Shown here one piece after another: positions 18,189-35,517 of a stretch of 64,000 nucleotides of DNA (within the stretch, counting starts at the first letter, position 1; every line of letters starts with the position of its first letter). The position numbers were made by a program, and so were the translations under genes. The notes under the pieces are model-generated. The model did not search any database. It had not been told where the DNA came from and saw only the letters and a program-made list of their open reading frames with translations. The stretch comes from Myxococcales bacterium (lineage in GTDB: Bacteria; Myxococcota_A; Polyangia; Polyangiales; Ga0077539), in NCBI GenBank assembly GCA_030652255.1, contig JAUSAZ010000073.1, positions 62,001 through 126,000 on the forward strand, given 5' to 3'.

Positions 18189-19178
18189 TCACCGCGCGCA
18201 GCGGAACCCGTACGCGGAGTCCTGCAGGGAGGGGTTGGTGCGGGCCCGCCACGCCGAGCGCAGCTCGTAGGACGCCGTCGCGAGCGTGCGCGCCGAGCCG
18301 CCCCGCATCACGCGGTCGCGCGCCCCGTCGGCGTCGCAGAGCGGGTCGACCGCCCCGCGGCCCGCGCACGGCTGCCCGTAGGGCACGTACCGGTCGGCGA
18401 GCCACTCGACGGCGTTACCCGCGAGGTCGTGCAGGCCGTGGATCTGCCCCAGCGGCAGGCTCGCGACCCGCCGCGAGGCCCGCTTGTCGGCGCCCACGCA
18501 GAGCCCGTTGGGCGTGAAGACCCCGATCATCCAGTGGGCGAGGTCGCAGCGCCTCGCGGGGGACTCCTCCCCCCACGGGTACGTGCGCCCGCCGGGCCGC
18601 TCGCTGCGCCACCAGCGCGCGGCGTACTCCCACTCCGCCTCGGTCGGCAGGCGCCCGCCGTCCCAGGCGCAGAAGGCCATCGCGACGGCCCAGGTCACGC
18701 CGTTGGCCGGGTGCGACGACACCCCCGCCCGGGGGTCGTCGACGCGGTTGACGCCGATGCCCTCCATGGGGTTCTGGATGCGCTCGGGGTCGAGGCCCGC
18801 CGTGGGCACGACCACCTCCACGCCGCCCGGGTAGCGCACCCGGATCTCCGCAGGGACCGGGAGCGCGGCGGTCCACCGGGCGAGGTCGTCGCGGAAGCGC
18901 CGCAGGCGGGCGACGGTCACCTCGGTCGCGTCGAGGGTGAAGTCCGAGACCCGCACGCCCGGAAGCACCGGCCGGGAGTCCGCGAGGTCGTCGGAGCCCT
19001 GCTCGAAGCCGCCGCCCGCGATGCGCACCCGCTCGCAGCCTCGCTCCACCGGGTCGGGGCAGCTCGGCGTCGCGCTCGATGGCGCATCGTCCGCGGGGCG
19101 ATCGACGGCCGCGTCGACGGGACGCTCGATGAGCTCGGGCACGGAGCACCCGCCCAGCGCCGCCACAAGCCCCAGCAT
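18189..19178 (-). CDS. FGE-sulfatase (SUMF1/PvdO-like) domain lipoprotein
   Basis: 329 residues from the ATG at 19178. The N-terminus MLGLVAALGGC is a lipoprotein signal. An in-frame GTG at 19205 would add APGRRSSS and a positive n-region and may be the true start, although GGAG lies about 10 nt before the ATG. Residues about 45-325 are an FGE-sulfatase domain (FTLDATEVTVARL, GRLPTEAEWEYAARWW, HDLAGNAVEWLAD, MRGGSARTL, GFRCA). True formylglycine-generating enzymes carry two cysteines in the segment before GFR; here it reads ASYELRSAWRARTNP with none. The protein is probably not an FGE but a ligand-binding or other PvdO/EgtB-like relative. It sits directly upstream of the Ser/Thr kinase. Confidence 0.8.
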   Translation of the reverse strand: MLGLVAALGGCSVPELIERPVDAAVDRPADDAPSSATPSCPDPVERGCERVRIAGGGFEQGSDDLADSRPVLPGVRVSDFTLDATEVTVARLRRFRDDLARWTAALPVPAEIRVRYPGGVEVVVPTAGLDPERIQNPMEGIGVNRVDDPRAGVSSHPANGVTWAVAMAFCAWDGGRLPTEAEWEYAARWWRSERPGGRTYPWGEESPARRCDLAHWMIGVFTPNGLCVGADKRASRRVASLPLGQIHGLHDLAGNAVEWLADRYVPYGQPCAGRGAVDPLCDADGARDRVMRGGSARTLATASYELRSAWRARTNPSLQDSAYGFRCAR

Positions 19179-19421
19179 CGAACTCGATCTCCGGCCCGGC
19201 GCCACCGCGGGCCATCGTGGACGACCTGCGCGCCCGCGCGCAAGGGCGCTCGTCGAGCGCGGCCCACGCGTCGACGCGGCGGTTCCTGGCCGGGGCGCCC
19301 CCGGGGGGGTCTCCGCGGATGGAAACCCACCCCGAAATGGATTAGAGCCCGTCGCGCCTGTGCAGGACGAGACGCGCACTCCGGTGGGGTGTGGCGCAAC
19401 GACGGAAGAGAGAGGGAATCC

Positions 19422-20063
19422 ATGGCGGTGTTGAGCGTCACGACGGCCACCTTCCAGCGCGAGGTGCTCCAGAGCGAGCTCCCGGTGCTGATCGATCTCT
19501 GGGCGCCGGGCTTCCCGGCGTGCCGGCAGCTCTCGCCCCGGGTCGAGGAGGTCGCCCGCGAGCTCGAGGGCAAGCTCAAGGCGGTCAAGGTCAACGTCGA
19601 GGAAAACCCCCAGATCGGACAGATGTTCCGGGTGGCGGAGGTCCCGATGCTCATCGTCGTGGCCGGCGGCCGGCCGGTCAACGCCGCCAAGGGGGCCATC
19701 ACGAAGGCGGAGATCCTCGAGCTGGTCGAGCCGCACCTCCCCGGCGCCGAAGACGAGATCCCCGCCAGGGAGCTTCCGGCGCTCATCAAGGCCGGCAAGG
19801 TGCTCGTGGTCGACATCCGGGACGCCGCCCCCTTCCAGCGGGCCCACATCCCTGGCGCGCGCAACGTGCCCGGGGAGAGCATCACCCTTGCGGCGCAGGG
19901 CCTCGCGATGGAGCGGAAGCCCGTGGTGCTCTACGATCGCTCGGGCGGCGAAGACGTCCGCAAGGCCTTCGAGGCCCTCCAGGTGGTGGGCCTCCCGGCG
20001 GCCATCCTCAAGGGAGGCTTCCTCGCCTGGGAGGCCGAGGGCTACGGCATCGAGCGATCCTGA
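19422..20063 (+). CDS. Thioredoxin-fold plus rhodanese fusion lacking both catalytic cysteines
   Basis: 213 residues. Residues 1-107 have the thioredoxin fold (LPVLIDLWAP, cis-Pro loop EVPMLIVV at P75) and residues 112-212 a rhodanese domain (VLVVDIRDAAPFQRAHIPGA). The usual WCGPC site reads GFPAC (F31 and C34), so only the second cysteine remains. The rhodanese active loop reads YDRSGG with D172 where the sulfur-carrying cysteine should be. Neither redox exchange through CxxC nor sulfurtransfer is therefore expected; a binding or regulatory role is more likely. The ATG has a good upstream GAGAGGGA. It is the first gene of the plus-strand run leading into the signalling kinases, 58 nt before the next start. 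Confidence 0.85.
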   Translation: MAVLSVTTATFQREVLQSELPVLIDLWAPGFPACRQLSPRVEEVARELEGKLKAVKVNVEENPQIGQMFRVAEVPMLIVVAGGRPVNAAKGAITKAEILELVEPHLPGAEDEIPARELPALIKAGKVLVVDIRDAAPFQRAHIPGARNVPGESITLAAQGLAMERKPVVLYDRSGGEDVRKAFEALQVVGLPAAILKGGFLAWEAEGYGIERS

Positions 20064-20121
20064 TTTCCAGGGTGCAGCTCGGCGCTTGACGGCTTCGGCC
20101 TGGGGCTCAAGGGTGCCGGGG

Positions 20122-22381
20122 ATGGAGCTGACTCCGACGCCGGTGCCGGATGGCGACGTCAAGGTCGACATCCTCCTCGTCGACGACAACCCGAAGAACC
20201 TGTTCGCACTCGAGGCCATGCTCGCCGACCTCGGGCAGAACCTCGTGCGTGCTACGTCGGGCGTCGAGGCCCTGCGGCGCCTCCTCGAGCAGGACTTCGC
20301 CCTCGCGCTCCTCGACATCCAGATGCCCGGGATGGACGGCTTCCAGACCGCGGCGCTCATCCGTGCGCGCGAGCGGTCGCGGCACATGCCGATCATCTTC
20401 CTCACGGCGTACAACAAGAGCGACGAGCAGATATCCCAGGGCTATGAGCTCGGCGCGGTCGACTTCCTCTTCAAGCCCATCGTGCCGACGATCCTGCGCG
20501 CGAAGGTGCAGGCCTTCGTCGACCTGTCGCGCAAGACCGAGGAGGTGAAGCGGCAGGCGCTGCTGCTCCGCGAGGTCGAGCAGCGCGAGCACGAGCGGCG
20601 GCTCCAGGAGGCCACGCAGCGCTGGGAGGCCGAGCGGCTGCGCGAGGAGATGATCAAGGAGCGGCGGCTCGCCGAGACGCTCGCCCAGACCGTCGCCGAG
20701 CGGCAACGCGCGGAGGTGGCGCTGCAGGCCAGCAACGACCGGCTGCGCTTCCTCTCGGAGATGGCCAACCGGCTCCTGGTGGGCGAGCGCCCGAAGGAGC
20801 TGCTGCACTCGCTCTACCAGGACCTCTCGGCGCACCTGCACCTGGAGGTGTATTTCAACTACCTGCTCGCGCACGACGGGCGCACGCTGCGGCTCGAGGC
20901 GTATAGCGGCGTCGAGCCCGCGGAGGCCGAGGCCGTCAGCACGCTTCAGCTGGGCGAGTCGCTCGCGGGCACGGTGGCCCTCACCCGGCGGCCGCTCATC
21001 GCGGAGGACATCCAGCGATCGGACGACCCGACCTTCGCCTCGGTGCGCCGGCTGGGCATCACCACCCACGCGTGCTTCCCCCTCGTGGCGCAGGAGCGCC
21101 TGCTCGGGACGCTCTCCTTCGCCAGCCGGCGGCGGGCGGCCTTCGCGCAGGACGACATCGCGGTGATGCAGGTGGCCTGCGACCAGGTGGCGGTGTCCCT
21201 GGAGCGCGCGCGGCTCATCGAGGAGCTCTCGCTGCGCAACCACGACCTCGCGGACGCCGACCGGCGGAAGGACGAGTTCCTGGCGATGCTCGCGCACGAG
21301 CTCCGCAACCCGATGGCGCCGATCGTCAACGCGGTGCACCTGCTGCGGCTGCCGCAGGCGAAGGGCCCCGTGGTGCAGCGCGCCCTCGACGCCATCGACC
21401 GGCAGGTGGGCCACATGGTGCGCCTCGTCGACGACCTGCTCGACCTCTCGCGCATCAACACGGGGAAGGTCGAGCTGCGCAAGGAGCGGGTGTCCCTCGC
21501 GACCATCGTCGAGCACGCCGTGCAGACGAGCGCGCCGTTGATGCAGAAGCTCCAGCACGAGTTCGCGGTGTCGATGCCGCCGGACGACATCTGGCTCATC
21601 GCCGACCGCACGCGGCTCACGCAGGTGGTGGCCAACCTGCTCAACAACGCCGCGAAGTACTCGCCGCCCGGCGGCAAGGTCGACCTCATCGCGGTGCGCG
21701 ACGGCCTCGAGGTGGTGCTCACGGTGCGCGACCGCGGCGTCGGCATCCGCCCCGACATGCTCGACTCGGTCTTCGGCCTCTTCGTGCAGTCCGACCGCAC
21801 CGCCGACCGCTCGCAGGGGGGCCTCGGCATCGGGCTCACGCTGGTGCGGAGCATGGTCGAGATGCACGGCGGGAGCGTGTCGGCGCACAGCGAGGGCCTC
21901 GGCCGCGGGAGCGAGTTCGTGGTGCGCCTGCCGATCGTCGACGCGCGCACGATACCGCCGCCGCCCCCGGACCCGCCGGAGCCGGAGCCCGTGGCGCGGG
22001 CGCTGCGGGTGATGGTGGTCGAGGACAACGGCGACGTCCGCGAGACGATGCGGGACTTCCTCCAGCTGTCCGGGCACGAGGTGACCGTGGCGGTGGACGG
22101 CCCCTCCGCGGTGGACGCGATGATCGCCGAGCGCCCGGACGTGGCGCTGGTGGACATCGGCCTGCCGGGCCTCGACGGCTACCAGGTGCTCGCCACGCTG
22201 CGCGAGCGCGGGGCGCACCTGCCGACGGTGTTCATCGCCCTCACCGGCTACGGCCGGCCGCAAGACCGACAGCGGGCCTTCGAGGCGGGCTTCCACGACC
22301 ACCTCGTGAAGCCCGTCGACTCCGACGCCCTGCTCCGACTGCTCTACGACATCCGATCTACGCCAGGAAGGGAACTCTCCG

Positions 22382-22395
<14 letters not shown>
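20122..22395 (+). CDS. Cytoplasmic hybrid histidine kinase: REC-coiled coil-GAF-HisKA-HATPase-REC
   Basis: 757 residues from the ATG at 20122. Residues 15-130 are a receiver domain (phosphoacceptor D65 in [11 protein letters not shown]), about 135-210 a Glu/Arg-rich coiled coil, about 215-370 a GAF domain, about 380-450 HisKA with H392 (LAHELRNP), about 490-605 HATPase_c ([18 protein letters not shown]), and about 630-750 a second receiver with D678 ([12 protein letters not shown]). There is no membrane segment. An N-terminal receiver means the kinase is itself a phosphorelay target. The gene overlaps the poly-HAMP kinase by 14 nt, so the two are co-translated. Confidence 0.92.
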
Positions 22396-27401
<5,006 letters not shown>

Positions 27402-27412
<11 letters not shown>

Positions 27413-28235
27413 CGCGAACGACGGCCTCGAGGCGCTGGAGATCGAGCTCCTCACGCAGGGGATCTTCCGGCACTACGGGGTCGACTTCCGCCACTACGCC
27501 TACGCCTCGCTCCGCCGCCGCATCTGGAACTGCGTGCACGCCGAGAAGCTCGCCACCGTCACGCAGCTGCTCGACCGGGTGCTGCGCGACACGGACGTCA
27601 TGGAGCGCCTGCTGCTCCAGCTCTCGGTCAACGTCACGTCGATGTTTCGCGACCCGAGCTTCTACCGGGCGTTTCGCGAGAAGGTGGTGCCGCTGCTGCG
27701 CTCGCACCCCTTCATCCGCATCTGGCACGCCGGCTGCTCGACCGGCGAGGAGGTCTACTCCATGGCCATCCTGCTGGAGGAGGAGGGGCTCTACGACCGC
27801 GCGCGGCTCTACGCCACGGACATGAACGAGGCCGTGCTCGCGCAGGCCCGCAAGGGGATCTTCCCGATGAGCGCGATGCCCGAGTACACCCGCAACTACG
27901 CCGCCTCGGGCCCGAAGGCGCAGCTCTCGGACTACTACCTCGCGCGCTACGACTTCGCGCTCTTCCGGCAGGCGCTGCGGCGCAACGTGGTGTTCGCGCA
28001 CCACAACCTCGTCACCGACGGGTCGTTCAACGAGTTCAACGTCATCCTGTGCCGCAACGTGATGATCTACTTCGACCGGGAGCTGCAGGGCGCCGTGCAC
28101 CGGCTCTTCCACGCGAGCCTCCGCCGCTTCGGCGTGCTCGCGCTCGGTCGCAAGGAGTCCCTGCGCGGCACGGTGCACGAGGCCAGCTACACCGAGCTCG
28201 ACCCGGTGGAGAAGATCTATCGCAGGTCGGCGTAG
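27402..28235 (+). CDS. cheR: CheR-type protein-glutamate methyltransferase
   Basis: 277 residues. The N-terminal helical CheR domain (about 10-75; [16 protein letters not shown]) is followed by the SAM-dependent methyltransferase domain (about 85-275) with the CheR hallmarks [26 protein letters not shown] (SAM-binding loop), [15 protein letters not shown] and [14 protein letters not shown]. It methylates Glu residues of chemoreceptor-like coiled coils using S-adenosylmethionine. The ATG overlaps the end of the poly-HAMP kinase gene by 11 nt. No chemoreceptor gene is nearby, so the kinases' coiled coils are candidate substrates (inference). Confidence 0.93.
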
Positions 28236-28237
28236 CG

Positions 28238-28828
28238 ATGACCGGAGGGGATGCGATGGGGCGCGCGGTGGTGGTGATCGGAGCGTCGCTGGGGGGCCTC
28301 GACGCGCTCGGGGTGCTGCTGTCCACGCTGTCCGCGAGCTTCCCGTGGCCGCTGGCGATCGTGCAGCACCGGAGCGCGGAGGACGTCGCCGACACCCTGC
28401 CGCTGATCCTCCAGCGGCGCTGCGCCCTCCCGGTGCGCGAGGCCGAGGACAAGGACCCGATGCTCGACGGCCACGTGTACGTGGCGCCGCCGGACTACCA
28501 CCTGCTCGTCGAGCGCGCGGCCCTGGCGCTGTCGACGGAGGCGCGGGTGTCGCTCGCGCGGCCCTCCATCGACGTGCTCTTCGACTCCGCGGTGGCCGCC
28601 TTCGGGGCCTCGGTGGTGGCCGTGGTGCTCACCGGCGCGAGCGCCGACGGCGCGCAGGGGGCCCGGCTGGTGAAGGCCCGGGGCGGCACCCTGCTGGTGC
28701 AGGACCCGGCGACGGCCGAGAGCGGGGTGATGCCCCTCGCGGCCATCGCCGCGGCGAAGCCCGACCGGGTGCTGCCGCTGGCGGCGCTGGGGGAGTACCT
28801 CAACCGCCTCGCGGCGATGCGGGGCTGA
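28238..28828 (+). CDS. Stand-alone CheB-type protein-glutamate methylesterase without receiver domain
   Basis: 196 residues consisting only of the CheB catalytic domain. The Ser-His-Asp triad is visible as S17 (GASLGG), H44 (VQHRS) and D137 (TGASADGAQG). It would remove methyl esters from glutamates or deamidate glutamines. Canonical CheB carries an N-terminal receiver that inhibits it; that domain is missing, so activity must be controlled otherwise, perhaps by binding a kinase. It starts 2 nt after the cheR stop. Its stop lies 10 nt from the end of a convergent hybrid kinase gene. Confidence 0.88.
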   Translation: MTGGDAMGRAVVVIGASLGGLDALGVLLSTLSASFPWPLAIVQHRSAEDVADTLPLILQRRCALPVREAEDKDPMLDGHVYVAPPDYHLLVERAALALSTEARVSLARPSIDVLFDSAVAAFGASVVAVVLTGASADGAQGARLVKARGGTLLVQDPATAESGVMPLAAIAAAKPDRVLPLAALGEYLNRLAAMRG

Positions 28829-28838
28829 CCGGCAGCCG

Positions 28839-31355
<2,517 letters not shown>

Positions 31356-31479
31356 GGCGTGGGTGGTCCCTGCCGGGGATGGAGCGATCGTGGCTCGACC
31401 CGCGGCTCGCGTCGTCTGTTCTCTTAACGCTCAAGGGCGCCATCCGTAAGCGACCGGCGCGATGCCGGGTGCGTGGGGC

Positions 31480-33756
31480 TCACTCCGCGGCCCTCAGGAA
31501 GGTCTCCAGGTCGTCGAGCTGCTGGGGGGAGAGCGCCGAGGTGCGCCCGTGCCGGTCGCCGACGTTGCGGGCCACGAGCACGTCGCGCAGCGTGGGGGCC
31601 GAGCCGTCGTGGAGGTACGGAGCGGTGCGCCAGAGGTCGAGGAGCGTCGGGGTGTCGACGCCCGGGAGGGCCGCCCCGAGGCGCTGACCGCTGCCGGCCC
31701 CGAGGGTGCCCACGTCGTGCAGAATCGGGGTGCGGGTGCCGGCCATGAAGGCGCTGTCGGTCATCCGCGGCCCGGCGTGGCAGGTGGAGCACCCGGTGGC
31801 GTCGCTGCGGAAGAGCTCGCGCCCGCGGGTCCACGCGGCGACCCAGGCCGGATCGGCGGGGCGGCGGTGGGGCGACGGTCCGACGCGCTGGAGGCTGCCC
31901 ACGTAGGCCGCGAGGGCGTCGAGCTCGGCCGAGGCGCCCGCCTTCGTGGCCCCGAGCGGCCGGTCGCGGCCCCCGGCGAGGAACACCCCGTCGGCGATGA
32001 ACCCGCGGCCCCCCTGCGGCCCGCGGATGTCGTGCTCGAAGTCCTGCACCTCGTCGAAGTTGGCGCTCCAGTGCATCGGGCCGTGCATCGCGCCGCCGCG
32101 CCCGAGCAGCGGGATCGTGTTGCGCAGCCCCTCCCCCCGCTGGGTGAAGTCCCACACCAGGTTGTCGCCCTCTCCGTCGAGGTGGCAGCTCGCGCACGAC
32201 AGGTACGCCGTGCGGCTCATGCGCGGGTCGCGGCTGGCGTAGAAGATCCGCTGGCCGAGGGCGACCTCCGGGCTCAGGGGCTCGGCGGTGACGGTGCTCA
32301 CCTCCGCGAGCGCGACCGGCGCCCGCGAGAGGTCGCGCACGTCGTAGACGCGCACCGTGCGGGTGGTGAATCCCTGCACGAAGAGCAGCCGGCCGTCGGG
32401 GCTGAGCGCGAGGCCCTCCGGCGCGCCGCCCACCTCCTGGATGGAGCCCGTGATGTTGAAGCCGTCGGGGTCGAGCGCCACGACGATCTCGGCGCCCAGC
32501 AGGGCGGCGTACACCCGGTCGCCCTGCGGCGAGAACACCACCGCGGAGGCGTAGTCGAGGTCGTCGAAGGAGAAGCGGGTCGCCTCCGTCGGGGGGTTGG
32601 CGCCCTCCCCCGGGGTGAGCTCGGAGAGCACCGCGCGCGCGGTGGTCTGCGAGGTGAGCGGCTCGCGGGTGCGGAAGGTGCCCGTCACCACGTTGGCCTT
32701 GAGCGACGGCACCATGGCGCGGCGGCCCGACGGCGCGAAGGCCAGCGCCCCGAGGAAGCTCGGCACGCCGCTGTTGTCGGTGTCGCTGTCGAGGTCCTCC
32801 TGCCGGGGGAGCAGCCCGACGCCGACGCGCCGCGGGGCGCGGAAGTCCGCCGCGTCGACCTGCACCACCCGGGCGCCCTCGTCGTCGCCCCGCCATCGCG
32901 TCACGAGGGCCGTGCCCGCGGCGTTGACCGCGACCCCGCGCGCGTCGAAGCCCACCTCGACGGAGCCCACGACGGCGCCCGCGGCGGCGTCGACGACCGC
33001 GAGCCGCCCGGCGTCTTGCAGCGTGACGAAGAAGCGCCCGCCCCGCGGGTCGGCCGCGACGCCGAAGGGCCGGGAGCCCGCGCCGAGGTCGACCACCGCG
33101 CGGCGGGCGCGGGTGGCGGCGTCGAAGAGCCAGAGCGCGCCGTCGTCCTGGCAGGCCACGGCGACGGTGCCGCCGGAGACGGCGACGGTGCGCGGGTGGT
33201 CGCACGCGGGGAGCACCGCGAGCCGGGCCGCGGGCTCGGCGGCGAGCACGGCGACGGTGTCCGCGTCGGGGTTCACGACCCAGAGCTCCGAGCGGGCGGG
33301 GTCGTACGCGATGGTGCTCGACGCGGTCGGGCGCGGGTCCGTCGGGCGCGCGACCACGCGCAGCGCCGCGGAGACCTCGGCGCGCATCCCGCGGGCCTCG
33401 ACGGTGACGAAGGCGCGAAACTCCCCGAGGTCGCCCCAGCGGCGGCACACCCGCCCGGTGGTGGCCCGCACGCTGTCGGGCTCCAGGATCCACGCGAAGC
33501 GCGCCTCGGCGCCGCCGTCGTGGACCGCCGTGAGGCAGGTCTCCTCGCCCTGGTACACGAAGCCTGCGCCCTCGATGCGAACCCGCAGCGGCCCCGTGGG
33601 CGGGGCGTCCGGCGGGGGCGCGTCGACGGTGGCGTCGAGGGGGCGCACATCGGCGGGCGCGCTCGCGTCGACGGCGGCGTCGGTGCCCGCGGGGGCGGCG
33701 CTGCACGCGAGGGCCTGCGCGGCGAGCAGGGCGAGGAGCGCGCGGGGCGGGGTCAT
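31480..33756 (-). CDS. Beta-propeller di-haem cytochrome c peroxidase/MauG-like lipoprotein
   Basis: 758 residues. MTPPRALLALLAAQALAC is a lipoprotein signal (Cys18), followed by an Ala/Asp/Pro-rich linker. Residues about 60-130 look like a small beta domain. Residues about 140-490 are YVTN/NHL-type propeller repeats (ELWVVNPDADTVAVL, GLALSPDGRLLFVQ). Residues about 500-755 are a di-haem c-type domain with CASCH (C521-H525) and CSTCH (C656-H660) and PYLHDGSAPTLRDV, typical of MauG/cytochrome c peroxidases. It would be anchored outside the cytoplasm and perform electron transfer or peroxide-dependent oxidation. It starts inside the stop of the LVIVD gene (ATGA), so the two products probably work together. 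Confidence 0.85.
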   Translation of the reverse strand: MTPPRALLALLAAQALACSAAPAGTDAAVDASAPADVRPLDATVDAPPPDAPPTGPLRVRIEGAGFVYQGEETCLTAVHDGGAEARFAWILEPDSVRATTGRVCRRWGDLGEFRAFVTVEARGMRAEVSAALRVVARPTDPRPTASSTIAYDPARSELWVVNPDADTVAVLAAEPAARLAVLPACDHPRTVAVSGGTVAVACQDDGALWLFDAATRARRAVVDLGAGSRPFGVAADPRGGRFFVTLQDAGRLAVVDAAAGAVVGSVEVGFDARGVAVNAAGTALVTRWRGDDEGARVVQVDAADFRAPRRVGVGLLPRQEDLDSDTDNSGVPSFLGALAFAPSGRRAMVPSLKANVVTGTFRTREPLTSQTTARAVLSELTPGEGANPPTEATRFSFDDLDYASAVVFSPQGDRVYAALLGAEIVVALDPDGFNITGSIQEVGGAPEGLALSPDGRLLFVQGFTTRTVRVYDVRDLSRAPVALAEVSTVTAEPLSPEVALGQRIFYASRDPRMSRTAYLSCASCHLDGEGDNLVWDFTQRGEGLRNTIPLLGRGGAMHGPMHWSANFDEVQDFEHDIRGPQGGRGFIADGVFLAGGRDRPLGATKAGASAELDALAAYVGSLQRVGPSPHRRPADPAWVAAWTRGRELFRSDATGCSTCHAGPRMTDSAFMAGTRTPILHDVGTLGAGSGQRLGAALPGVDTPTLLDLWRTAPYLHDGSAPTLRDVLVARNVGDRHGRTSALSPQQLDDLETFLRAAE

Positions 33757-35447
33757 GTCCCCGGGCACGCGACGGTGCGGAAGGTCGAGCGGAAGGGCGC
33801 CGCGACGGGGTTGCCGGCGTAGTCGCGCGCCCCACCGGCGGGGACGATCACCTCGTAGGTGGCGTCGGGGCGCAGCGGGCGCGCGGGCCAGAAGTTCACG
33901 ATGCCCTCCTGGCCCGAGTAGTGGCCCTCGACGGGCGCGGAGGTGCCCACCTCGCGCACGATGAGCGAGCCGCGCCAGACGGTGCCGAGCTCCACGAACT
34001 CGTTGAAGGTGAGCCCCACGCGGGTGGACAGGCTCTGCCCCGTGGCGCCGTCGCGGGGAACCACCATGTTCACCCGCGGGGGGCTGGTGTCCGGCGCCTC
34101 GCGGAAGGGAAACACCGCGCTCGCCTGGTGGCTCACGGCGTCGTCGTCGACGGAGACGACCACCGCGTTGGCGATGGGCGAGATGGTGTCGAGGTCGCCG
34201 GTGAAGTCGAAGGTCATGAGCGGCGTGGAGGTGCCGCGGTCGGAGACGTCGAAGGCCATCCCGAGGTTGCTGAGCCCGACGAAGGCGACGTCCTCCTTCA
34301 GGAAGACGTAGCCGCCGTTGGCGCGCCCCGGGTGCAGGTAGCTGGAGAGGAAGCGCGGCGCGCTGGGGTCGGTGATGTCGTAGCTGATGAGCCCGCCGCC
34401 CAGCACGTGGCGCGCGTAGTAGACCCGGTTGCCGTTGATGTGGCCCGTGTACGCGGCCTGCACCCGGCGGGTGCCGGCGTCCTCGCCCGCGTCGCGGATG
34501 ATGAAGCTGCCGCCGGGGATGGGCCGCGGGTGCGCCGGGTCGGCGACGTCGAGCAGCGTGGTGCGCGATCCCTCGCTCGCCATCAGCACCAGGAGGTTGC
34601 CCACGGCGAAGACGGCGCCGACGCTCATCTGCGGCTCGGGGACGTACTGCGTGACGAGCCGGGGGTCGAGGGGGTCGGTGGCGTCGACGACGAAGAGGCC
34701 GTTGTCCGCCGCGCCCACGTAGACGTAGGGCGCCTGCCAGAAGGTGCTCATCACCACGCGGCGGTACGAGTCGGGGTAGACCACCCCCGGCAGGACGAAC
34801 TCCCGCGCCATGCGCGGCGCGCGGATGTCCGAGACGTCCCAGAACTCCACGCCGGAGAGCGAGGCGGTGACCATCCAGCGGCCGCCGATGGGCGAGAAGC
34901 CGGCGGTGTGCGACTCGCGCATCCGGGCGTCGGTGGTGGTGTGGACGTGCACCGGGCGGCACGCGTCGGTGAAGTCCCAGACCGAGACGCCCCCGCCGCC
35001 GGACTCGTGGGCCCAGGGCATCACGAGGTAGCCGTCGTACATGAGCACGGTGTTGTGGTGGTCGCGGTCGGTGGGGCCGCCGTCGAGGTACGCGCAGGGT
35101 GTGTTGATCTGCCCGGCGGTGAAGGCGCCGCGAGGCCCCCCGGGGCCGCGCAGGGCGGGGAAGGCGCCCGGGTCCGGTGGGCCCGCGTCGGAGGGCGGCG
35201 GCGCGGCGCCCGCGTCGGCGAGGAGGTGACAGCCGGTCGAGGGCGGGGGGAGGTCCTCGGGGAGGGGGAGGTCCTCGAACAGGGGCACATCGGGGAGCGC
35301 CGGGGCGTCGTCGGCAGCGTCGAGGGCGCCGAGGTCGACGGGGCGGTCGACGCCTGCATCGGCGGGCGCCGCGGGGGGGTTGGACTCGCACGCCGCGAGC
35401 AGCGAGGCGAGGCAGACGACGGACCAGCGCGAGGTGGGGCTGTGCAC
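33753..35447 (-). CDS. LVIVD/choice-of-anchor-type beta-propeller lipoprotein
   Basis: 564 residues from a GTG at 35447, giving HSPTSRWSVVCLASLLAAC as a clean lipoprotein signal; the same frame opens at a TTG at 35489. After an Asp/Pro/Ala-rich linker (about 20-80), residues about 110-455 contain repeats of the type VSVWDFTDACRP, VEFWDVSDIRAPR, LFVVDATDPLDPR, TTLLDVADPAHPR and LISYDITDPSAPR. These are LVIVD repeats, which fold into a surface propeller. Residues about 460-560 resemble a bacterial Ig-like domain (DTSPPRVNMVVPRDGATGQ). It is translationally coupled to the di-haem lipoprotein gene. Binding partner unknown. Confidence 0.78.
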   Translation of the reverse strand: MHSPTSRWSVVCLASLLAACESNPPAAPADAGVDRPVDLGALDAADDAPALPDVPLFEDLPLPEDLPPPSTGCHLLADAGAAPPPSDAGPPDPGAFPALRGPGGPRGAFTAGQINTPCAYLDGGPTDRDHHNTVLMYDGYLVMPWAHESGGGGVSVWDFTDACRPVHVHTTTDARMRESHTAGFSPIGGRWMVTASLSGVEFWDVSDIRAPRMAREFVLPGVVYPDSYRRVVMSTFWQAPYVYVGAADNGLFVVDATDPLDPRLVTQYVPEPQMSVGAVFAVGNLLVLMASEGSRTTLLDVADPAHPRPIPGGSFIIRDAGEDAGTRRVQAAYTGHINGNRVYYARHVLGGGLISYDITDPSAPRFLSSYLHPGRANGGYVFLKEDVAFVGLSNLGMAFDVSDRGTSTPLMTFDFTGDLDTISPIANAVVVSVDDDAVSHQASAVFPFREAPDTSPPRVNMVVPRDGATGQSLSTRVGLTFNEFVELGTVWRGSLIVREVGTSAPVEGHYSGQEGIVNFWPARPLRPDATYEVIVPAGGARDYAGNPVAAPFRSTFRTVACPGT

Positions 35448-35517
35448 GGAGGTGCCCGCATTGTCTGCGCGGGCGCGCCGACGACGCAACCCGGACGGCG
35501 GGCCCTTGCGGACGGCG

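Noticed and set aside
18189..19178. Call as a functional formylglycine-generating enzyme
   Set aside because: The paired active-site cysteines before GFRCA are missing.
28823..28837. GGCTG...CAGCC hairpin between cheB and the convergent kinase as a bidirectional terminator
   Set aside because: Only a 5-bp stem, partly inside the cheB coding end, with no T run on either side.
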